A stretch of 22,363 nucleotides of DNA from Saccoglossus kowalevskii (Eukaryota > Hemichordata > Enteropneusta > Harrimaniidae). The notes beneath the pieces were generated by a model that saw nothing but the letters and a program-made list of their open reading frames with translations, did no database searches and was not told the DNA's origin. Shown in pieces: positions 12,213-21,275 of the stretch (the stretch's first letter is position 1; every line of letters begins with the position of its first letter). The translations under genes and the position numbers were made by a program. The stretch is from contig NW_003130002.1 in NCBI RefSeq assembly GCF_000003605.2, positions 1-22,363 on the forward strand, given 5' to 3'.

Positions 12213-13570
12213 ATGTGACTCTTGTGTGTTGTAACGATGTATTTTCTATGTGTGACACAGTGTTTATTGTTTTGTATTGATGTGACTCTTGTGTGATGTA
12301 ACGATGTATTTTCTAGGTATGACACAGTGTTAATTGTTTTGTATTGATGTGACTCTTGTGTGTTGTAACGATGTATTTTCTAGGTATGACACAGTGTTTA
12401 TTGCTGTGTATTGATGTGACTCTTGTGTGTTGTAACGATGTATTTCCTAGGTACATGTATGACACAGTGTTTATTGCTGTGTATTGATATGATTCTTGTG
12501 TGTTGTATCGATATATTTTCTATGTATGACACAGTGTTTATTGTGTGTATTGATGTGACTTGTGTGTTGTAACGATGTATTTTCTATGTGTGACACAGTG
12601 TTTATTGTTTTGTATTGATGTGACTCTTGTGTGATGTAACGATATATTTTCTAGGGATGACACAGTGTTTATTGCTGTGTATTGATGTGACTATTGTGTG
12701 TTGTAACGATGTATTTTCTAGGTATGACACAGTGTTTATTGTGTGTATTAATGTGACTCTTGTGTGTTGTTACGATGTATTTCCTAGGTACATGTATGAC
12801 ACAGTGTTTGTTGCCGTGTATTGATATGATTATTGTGTGTTGTATCGATATATTTTCTATGTATGACACAGTGTTTATTGTGTGTATTGATGTGACTTGT
12901 GTGTTGTAACGATGTATTTTCTATGTGTGACACAGTGTTTATTGTTTTGTATTGATGTGACTCTTGTGTGATGTAACGATGTATTTTCTAGGTATGACAC
13001 AGTGTTAATTGTTTTGTATTGATGTGACTCTTGTGTGAAGGAACGATGTATTTTCTAGGTATGACACAGTGTTTATTGCTGTGTATTGATGTGACTCTTG
13101 TATGTTGTAACGATGTATTTTCTATGTGTGACACAGTGTTTATTGTTTTGTATTGATGTGACTCTTGTGTGATGTAACGATGAATTTTCTAGGGATGAAA
13201 CAGTGTTTATTGCTGTGTATTGATGTGACTCTTGTGTGTTGTAACGATGTATTTTTCTAGGTATGACACAGTGTTAATTGTTTTGTATTGATGTGACTCT
13301 TGTGTGATGTAACGATGTATTTTTCTAGGTATGACACAGTGTTAATTGTTTTGTATTGATGTGAATCTTGTGTGAAAGGAACGATGTATTTTTCTAGCTA
13401 TGACACAGTGTTTATTGTGTGTATTGATGTGACTCTTGTGTGTTGTAACGATGTATTTCCTAGGTACATGTATGACACAGTGTTTATTGCTGTGTATTGA
13501 TATGATTCTTGTGTGTTGTATCGATATATTTTCTATGTATGACACAGTGTTTATTGTGTGTATTGATGTG
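12213..13570 (+). repeat. Dispersed HOR block, copy B
   Basis: It matches 935-2,290 at offset 11,278 up to about 13,250, after which single-base insertions shift the register. It shares the GACTATTGTGTG monomer, the GTTACGATG variant in the TGTTGCCG 73-mer (marker at 12,809), GTGTGAAGGAACG, CTTGTATGTTG and the AGGGATGAAACAG monomer. Private features are the +1 T runs near 13,255, 13,325 and 13,392, an extra A in GTGTGAAAGGAACG, and TAGCTATG near 13,395. The start is sharp: position 12,212 differs from copy A just before the shared ATGTGACTC. Confidence 0.8.
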
Positions 13571-13820
13571 ACTCTTGTGTGATGTAACGATGTATTTTCT
13601 AGGTATGACACAGTGTTAATTGTTTTGTATTGATGTGAATCTTGTGTAATGTAACGATGTATTTTCTAGGTATGACATAGTGTTTATTGTGTGTATTGAT
13701 GTGACTCTTGTGTGTTGTAACGATGTATTTCCTAGGTACATGTATGACACAGTGTTTATTGCTGTGTGTTGATATGATTCTTGTGTGTTGTGTCGATATA
13801 TTTTCTATGTATGACACAGT
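13330..13820 (+). repeat. Two successive four-monomer units of about 270 bp
   Basis: Two consecutive units have the same order: a TTAATT monomer with GTGAATCTTG, a monomer ending in GTGTG, the TTTCCTAGGTACATG 73-mer (near 13,465 and 13,737, spacing 272), and the TATCGATA-type 66-mer (GTGTCGATATA in the second). Copies A and C of the dispersed HOR have this four-monomer unit only once, near 2,050-2,290 and 20,985-21,225. A local duplication in the 13-kb copy explains it. The first unit also carries the +1 homopolymer changes. Confidence 0.7.
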
Positions 13821-14337
13821 GTTTATTGTGTGTATTGATGTGACTGGTGTGTTGTAACGATGTATTTTCTATGTGTGACACAGTGTTTATTGTTTTGTAT
13901 TGATGTGACTCTTGTGTGATGTAGCGATGTATTTTCTAGGTATGACACAGTGTTAATTGTTTTGTATTGATGTGACTCTTGTGTGATGTAACGATGTATT
14001 TTCTAGGTATGACACAGTGTTTATTGCTGTGTATTGATGTGATTCTTGTGTGTTGTAACGATGTATTTTCTATGTGTGATACAGTGTTTATTGTTTTGTA
14101 TTGATGTTACTCTTGTGTGATGTAACGATTTATTTTCTAGGTATGACACAGAGTTAATTGTTTTGTATTGATGTGACTCTTGTGTGATGTAACGATATAT
14201 TTTCTAGGTATGACACAGTGTTTATTGCTGTGTATTGATGTGACTCTTGTGTGTTGTAACGATGTATTTTCTATGTGTGACACAGTGTTTATTGTTTTGT
14301 ATTGATGTTACTCTTGTGTGATGTAACGATGTATTTT

Positions 14338-14550
14338 CTAGGTATGACACAGTGTTAATTGTTTTGTATTGATGTGACTCTTGTGTGATGTAACGATATA
14401 TTTTCTAGGTATGACACAGTGTTTATTGCTGTGTATTGATGTGACTCTTGTGTGTTGTAACGATGTATTTTCTAGGTATGACACAGTGTTTATTGTTGTG
14501 TATTGATGTGACTCTGCGCATTGTATCGATGTATTTTCTAGGTATGACAC
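14338..14550 (+). repeat. Three-monomer block also at 16,144-16,356 and 21,849-22,061
   Basis: All three copies contain, in order, a TTAATT monomer, the GATATATTTTCTAGGTATG monomer, a canonical monomer, and the GCGC subtype with GCGCATTGTATCG. The GCGCATT form occurs only four times in the window (near 3,107, 14,517, 16,322 and 22,027) and differs from the commoner GCGCGTT by G to A at a CpG. The copy at 21,849 has GACTATTG where the others have GACTCTTG. A related block at 8,276-8,488 has GCGCGTT. Confidence 0.8.
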
Positions 14551-16500
14551 AGTATTTATTGTTGTGTATTGATGTGACTCTTGTGTGTTATAACGATGTA
14601 TTTTCTAGGTATGACACAGTGTTTATTGTGTGTATTGATGTGACTCTTGTGTGTTGTAACGATGTATTTTCTAGGTATGACACAGTGTTAATTGTTTTGT
14701 ATTGATGTGAATCTTGTGTAATGTAACGATGTATTTTCTAGCTATGACACAGTGTTTATTGTGTGTATTAATGTGACTCTTGTGCGTTGTAACGATGTAT
14801 TTCCTAGGTACATGTATGACACAGTGTTTATTGCTGTGTTTTGATATGATTCTTGTGTGTTGTATCGATATATTTTCTATGTATGACACAGTGTTTATTG
14901 TGTGTATTGATGTGACTTGTGTGTTGTAACGATGTATTTTTTATGTGTGACACAGTGTTTATTGTTTTGTATTGATGTGACTCTTGTGTGATGTAACGAT
15001 GTATTTTCTAGGTATGACACAGTGTTAATTGTTTTGTATTGATGTGACTCTTGTGTGATGTAACGATGTATTTTCTAGGTATGACACAGTGTTTATTGCT
15101 GTGTATTGATGTGACTCTTGTGTGTTGTAACGATGTATTTTCTATGTGTGACACAGTGTTTATTGTTTTGTATTGATGTGACTCTTGTGTGAGGTAACGA
15201 TGTATTTTCTAGGTATGACACAGTGTTTATTGTTGTGTATTGATGTGACTCTGCGCGTTGTATCGATGTATTTTCTAGGTATGACACAGTGTTTATTGTT
15301 GTGTATTGATGTGACTTGTGTGTTGTAACGATGTATTTTCTAGGTGTGGCACAGAGTTTATTGTTTTGTTTTGATGTGACTCTTGTGTGATGTAACGATG
15401 TATTTTCTAGGTATGACGCAGTGTTAATTGTTTTGTATTGATGTGACTCTTGTGTGATGTAACGATGTATTTTCTAGGTATGACACAGTGTTAATTGTTT
15501 TGTATTGATGTGACTCTTGTGTAATGTAACGATGTATTTTCTAGGTATGACACAGTGTTTATTGTGTGTATTAATGTGACTCTTGTGTGTTGTAACGATG
15601 TATTTCCTAGGTACATGTATGACACAGTGTTTGTTGCCGTGTATTGATATGATTCTTGTGTGTTGTATCGATATATTTTCTATGTATGACACAGTGTTTA
15701 TTGTGTGTATTGATGTGACTTGTGTGTTGTAACGATGTATTTTCTATGTGTGACACAGTGTTTATTGTTTTGTATTGATGTGACTCTTGTGTGATGTAAC
15801 GATGTATTTTCTAGGTATGACACAGTGTTAATTGTTTTGTATTGATGTTACTCTTGTGTGATGTAACGATGTATTTTCTAGGTATGACACAGTGTTTATT
15901 GTGTGTATTGATGTGACTTGTGTGTTGTAACGATGTATTTTCTATGTGTGACACAGTGTTAATTGTTTTGTATTGATGTGACTCTTGTGTTGATGTAACG
16001 ATATATTTTCTAGGTATGACACAGTGTTTTTTGCTGTGCATTGATGTGACTCTTGTGTGTTGTAACGATGTATTTTCTAGGTATGACACAGTGTTTATTG
16101 TTGTGTATTGATGTTACTCTTGTGTGATGTAACGATGTATTTTCTAGGTATGACACAGTGTTAATTGTTTTGTATTGATGTGACTCTTGTGTGATGTAAC
16201 GATATATTTTCTAGGTATGACACAGTGTTTATTGCTGTGTATTGATGTGACTCTTGTGTGTTGTAACGATGTATTTTCTAGGTATGACACAGTGTTTATT
16301 GTTGTGTATTGATGTGACTCTGCGCATTGTATCGATGTATTTTCTAGGTATGACACAGTGTTTATTGTTGTGTATTGATGTGACTCTTGTGTGTTGTAAC
16401 GATGTATTTTCTAGGTATGACACAGTGTTAATTGTTTTGTATTGATGTGACTCTTGTGTGATTTAACGATGTTTTTTCTAGGTACGACACAGTGTTAATT

Positions 16501-17641
16501 GTGTTGTATTGATGTGAATCTTGTGTAATGTAACGATGTATTTTCTAGCTATGACACAGTGTTTATTGTGTGTATTAATGTGACTCTTGTGTGTTGTAAC
16601 CATGTACTTCCTAGGTACATGTATGACACAGTGTTTGTTGCCGTGTATTGATATGATTCTTGTGTGTTGTATCGATATATTTTCTATGTATGACACAGTG
16701 TTTATTGTGTGTATTGATGTGACTTGTGTGTTGTAACGATGTATTTTCTATGTGTGACACAGTGTTTATTGTTTTGTATTGATGTGACTCTTGTGTGATG
16801 TAACGATGTATTTTCTAGGTATGACACAGTGTTAATTATTTTGTATTGATGTGACTCTTGTGTGAAGAAACGATGTATTTTCTAGGTATGACACAGTGTT
16901 TATTGCTGTGTATTGATGAGACTCTTGTGTTGTAACGATGTATTTTCTATGTGTGACACAGTGTTTATTGTTTTGTATTGATGTGACTCTTGTGTGATGT
17001 AACGATGTATTTTCTAGGTATGACACAGTGTTAATTGTTTTCTATTGATGTGACTCTTGTGTGATGTAACGATATATTTTCTAGGGATGACACAGTGTTT
17101 ATTGCTGTGTATTGATGTGACTCATGTGTGTTGTAACGATGTATTTTCTAGGTATGAAACAGTGTTTATTGTTGTGTATTGATATGACTCTGCGCGTTGT
17201 AACGATCGATTTTCTAAGTATGACACAGTGTTTATTGATGTGTATTGATGTGACTCTTGTGTGTTGTAACGATGTATTTTCTAGGTATGACACAGTGTTT
17301 ATTGTTGTGTATTGATGTGACTCTTGTGTGTTGTAACGATGTATTTTCTAGGTATGACACAGTGTTCATTGCTGTGTATTGATGTGACTCTTGTGTGTTG
17401 TAACGATGTATTTCCTAGGTACATGTATGACACAGTGTTTATTGCTGTGTATTGATATGATTCTTGTGTGTTGTATCGATATATTTTCTATGTATGACAC
17501 AGTGTTTATTGTGTGTATTGAAGTGACTTGTGTGTTGTAACGATGTATTTTTTTGGTGTGGCACAGAGTTTATTGTTTTGTATTGATGTGACTCTTGTGT
17601 GATGTAACGATGTATTTTCTAGGTATGACACAGTGTTTATT
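16501..17641 (+). repeat. HOR unit of about 1,141 bp, copy 1 of an adjacent pair
   Basis: This block of 17 monomers is repeated directly downstream with a constant offset of 1,141 bp. Shared rare variants prove the register: TGTTGCCG at 16,636 and 17,777, the GTGTGAAGAAACG monomer, the shortened CTCTTGTGTTGTAACG, TTTTCTATTG near 17,036 and 18,177, TAGGTATGAAACAG, and GCGCGTTGTAACGATCGATT near 17,191 and 18,332. Differences over the pair are few, for example CATGTACTTCC here against GATGTATTTCC in copy 2, and CTCATGTG near 17,122 against CTCTTGTG. Exact limits are arbitrary because the unit is cyclic; the weakest agreement is in its first monomer. Confidence 0.85.
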
Positions 17642-18782
17642 GTTTTGTATTGATGTGACTCTTGTGTGTTGTAACGATGTATTTTCTAGGTATGACACAG
17701 TGTTTATTGTGTGTATTAATGTGACTCTTGTGTGTTGTAACGATGTATTTCCTAGGTACATGTATGACACAGTGTTTGTTGCCGTGTATTGATATGATTC
17801 TTGTGTGTTGTATCGATATATTTTCTATGTATGACACAGTGTTTATTGTGTGTATTGATGTGACTTGTGTGTTGTAACGATGTATTTTCTATGTGTGACA
17901 CAGTGTTTATTGTTTTGTATTGATGTGACTCTTGTGTGATGTAACGATGTATTTTCTAGGTATGACACAGTGTTAATTGTTTTGTATTGATGTGACTCTT
18001 GTGTGAAGAAACGATGTATTTTCTAGGTATGACACAGTGTTTATTGCTGTGTATTGATGTGACTCTTGTGTTGTAACGATGTATTTTCTATGTGTGACAC
18101 AGTGTTTATTGTTTTGTATTGATGTGACTCTTGTGTGATGTAACGATGTATTTTCTAGGTATGACACAGTGTTAATTGTTTTCTATTGATGTGACTCTTG
18201 TGTGATGTAACGATATATTTTCTAGGGATGACACAGTGTTTATTGCTGTGTATTGATGTGACTCTTGTGTGTTGTAACGATGTATTTTCTAGGTATGAAA
18301 CAGTGTTTATTGTTGTGTATTGATATGACTCTGCGCGTTGTAACGATCGATTTTCTAAGTATGACACAGTGTTTATTGATGTGTATTGATGTGACTCTTG
18401 TGTGTTGTAACGATGTATTTTCTAGGTATGACACAGTGTTTATTGTTGTGTATTGATGTGACTCTTGTGTGTTGTAACGATGTATTTTCTAGATATGACA
18501 CAGTGTTCATTGCTGTGTATTGATGTGACTCTTGTGTGTTGTAGCGATGTATTTCCTAGTTACATGTATGACACATAGTTTATTGCTGTGTATTGATATG
18601 ATTCTTGTGTGTTGTATCGATATATTTTCTATGTATGACACAGTGTTTATTGTGTGTATTGAAGTGACTTGTTTGTTGTAACGATGTATTTTCTTGGTGT
18701 GGCACAGAGTTTATTGTTTTGCATTGATGTGACTCTTGTGTGATGTAACGATGTATTTTCTAGGTATGACACAGTGTTTATT
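17642..18782 (+). repeat. HOR unit of about 1,141 bp, copy 2 of an adjacent pair
   Basis: Near-identical to the preceding 1,141 bp. Private changes here include GTAGCGATG and CCTAGTTACATG near 18,541-18,565, CACATAGTTT just after it, and TTTTGCATTG near 18,718. Beyond about 18,782 the next block no longer follows the same order: the next TGTTGCCG marker comes 1,549 bp later, not 1,141. High identity of the pair suggests a recent duplication by unequal exchange, or local gene conversion. Confidence 0.85.
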
Positions 18783-19599
18783 GCTGTGTATTGATGTGAC
18801 TCTTGTGTTTTGTAACGATGTATTTTCTATGTGTGACACAGTGTTTATTGTTTTGTATTGATGTGACTCTTGTGTGATGTAACGATGTATTTTCTAGGTA
18901 TGACACAGTGTTAATTGTTTTGTATTGATGTGACTCTTGTGTGTTGTAACGATGTATTTTCTAGGTATGACACAGTGTTTATTGCTGTGTATTGATGTGA
19001 CTCTTGTGTGTTGTAACGATGTATTTCCTAGGTACATGTATGACACAGTGTTTATTGCTGTGTATTGATATGATTCTTGTGTGTTGTAACGATGTATTTT
19101 ATATGTGTGACACAGTGTTTATTGTTTTGTCTTGATGTGACTCTTGTGTGATGTAACGATATATTTTCTAGGGATGACACAGTGTTTATTGCTGTGTATT
19201 GATGTGACTCTTGTGTGTTGTAACGATGTATTTTCTAGGTATGACACAGTGTTTATTGTGTGTATTAATGTGACTCGTGTGTGATGTAACGATGTATTTC
19301 CTAGGTACATGTATGACACAGTGTTTGTTGCCGTGTATTGATATGATTCTTGTGTGTTGTATCGATATATTTTCTATGTATGACACAGTGTTTATTGTGT
19401 GTATTGATGTGACTTGTGTGTTGTAACGATGTATTTTCTATGTGTGACACAGTGTTTATTGTTTTGTATTGATGTGACTCTTGTGTGATGTAACGATGTA
19501 TTTTCTAGGTATGACACAGTGTTAATTGTTTTGTATTGATGTGACTCTTGTGTGAAGGAACGATGTATTTTCTAGGTATGACACAGTGTTTATTGCAGT

Positions 19600-19835
19600 G
19601 TATTGATGTGACTCTTGTGTGTTGTAACGATGTATATTCTATGTATGACACAGTGTTTATTGTTGTGTATTGATGTGACTCTTGTGTGATTTAACGATGT
19701 ATATTCTAGGTATGACACAGTCTTTATTGTGTATATTGATGTCACTCTAGCGTGTTGTAGCGATGTATATTCTATGTATGACACAGTGTTTATTGTTGTG
19801 TATTGATGTGACTCTTGTGTGATTTAACGATGTAT
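19600..19835 (+). repeat. Divergent monomer patch with TATATTCT variant
   Basis: Three consecutive monomers carry GTATATTCTA in place of GTATTTTCTA (near 19,631, 19,699 and 19,764). I saw this variant nowhere else in the window. The same patch has other private changes: GCAGTGTATTG, GATTTAACG twice, CACAGTCTTTATTG, GTGTATATTGATGTCAC and CTCTAGCGTGTTGTAGCG. It looks like an older or imported subfamily that has escaped local homogenisation. Confidence 0.75.
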
Positions 19836-19937
19836 TTTCTAGGTATGACACAGTGTTAATTGTTTTGTATTGATGTGACTCTTGTGTGATGTAACGATGT
19901 ATTTTCTAGGTATGACGCAGTGTTTATTGTGTGTATT

Positions 19938-21275
19938 GTTGTGACTCTTGTGTGATGTAACGATGTATTTTCTAGGTATGACACTGTGTTAATTGTTTTG
20001 TATTGATGTGACTCTTGTGTGTTGTAACGATGTATTTTCTAGGTATGACACAGTGTTTATTGCTGTGTATTGATGTGACTCTTGTGTGTTGTAACGATGT
20101 ATTTCCTAGGTACATGTATGACACAGTGTTTATTGCTGTGTATTGATATGATTCTTGTGTGTTGTATCGATATATTTTCTATGTATGACACAGTGTTTAT
20201 TGTGTGTATTGATGTGACTTGTGTGTTGTAACGATGTATTTTCTATGTGTGACACAGTGTTTATTGTTTTGTATTGATGTGACTCTTGTGTGATGTAACG
20301 ATATATTTTCTAGGGATGACACAGTGTTTATTGCTGTGTATTGATGTGACTATTGTGTGTTGTAACGATGTATTTTCTAGGTATGACACAGTGTTTATTG
20401 TGTGTATTAATGTGACTCTTGTGTGTTGTAACGATGTATTTCCTAGGTACATGTATGACACAGTGTTTGTTGCCGTGTATTGATATGATTCTTGTGTGTT
20501 GTATCGATATATTTTCTATGTATGACACAGTGTTTATTGTGTGTATTGATGTGACTTGTGTGTTGTAACGATGTATTTTCTATGTGTGACACAGTGTTTA
20601 TTGTTTTGTATTGATGTGACTCTTGTGTGATGTAACGATGTATTTTCTAGGTATGACACAGTGTTAATTGTTTTGTATTGATGTGACTCTTGTGTGAAGG
20701 AACGATGTATTTTCTAGGTATGACACAGTGTTTATTGCTGTGTATTGATGTGACTCTTGTATGTTGTAACGATGTATTTTCTATGTGTGACACAGTGTTT
20801 ATTGTTTTGTATTGATGTGACTCTTGTGTGATGTAACGATGAATTTTCTAGGGATGAAACAGTGTTTATTGCTGTGTATAGATGTGACTCTTGTGTGTTG
20901 TAACGATGTATTTTCTAGGTATGACACAGTGTTAATTGTTTTGTATTGATGTGACTCTTGTGTGATGTAACGATGTATTTTCTAGGTATGACACAGTGTT
21001 AATTGTTTTGTATTGATGTGAATCTTGTGTAATGTAACGATGTATTTTCTAGGTATGACACAGTGTTTATTGTGTGTATTAATGTGACTCTTGTGTGTTG
21101 TAACGATGTATTTCCTAGGTACATGTATGACACAGTGTTTATTGCTGTGTATTGATATGATTCTTGTGTGTTGTATCGATATATTTTCTATGTATGACAC
21201 AGTGTTCATTGTGTGTATTGATGTGACTGGTGTGTTGTAACGATGTATTTTCTATGTGTGACACAGTGTTTATTG
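19938..21275 (+). repeat. Dispersed HOR block, copy C
   Basis: It matches about 1,001-2,338 at a constant offset of 18,937 with no net indel, so roughly 20 monomers are in the same order 19 kb apart. The few differences noticed include ACACTGTGTT near 19,982, GACTTG against GATTTG near 20,216, GTAACGATG against GTTACGATG near 20,428, TTTCC against TTTTC near 20,440, and TATAGATG near 20,878. Preceding sequence is the divergent patch at 19.6-19.8 kb, which copies A and B lack. Confidence 0.85.
20074..20277 (+). repeat. 73-66-65 bp three-monomer module (reference copy)
   Basis: Three subtypes occur together in fixed order. The first (20074-20146) is 73 bp: it has TTTCCTAGG and a 6-bp insertion giving TACATGTA, an 8-bp palindrome. 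The second (20147-20212) is 66 bp, starts TATGATTCTTG and contains TATCGATA, another 8-bp palindrome, in place of TAACGATG. The third (20213-20277) is 65 bp because CTCTTG is shortened to CTTG. I found 31 copies of the TACATG monomer, near 369, 1173, 1511, 2182, 2653, 5193, 6061, 6332, 7202, 7808, 8812, 9152, 9892, 10498, 11303, 12111, 12451, 12788, 13465, 13737, 14808, 15611, 16616, 17419, 17757, 18560, 19033, 19304, 20111, 20448 and 21118. Most are followed by the TATCGATA monomer. Linked inheritance suggests the module was amplified as a block. Confidence 0.85.
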
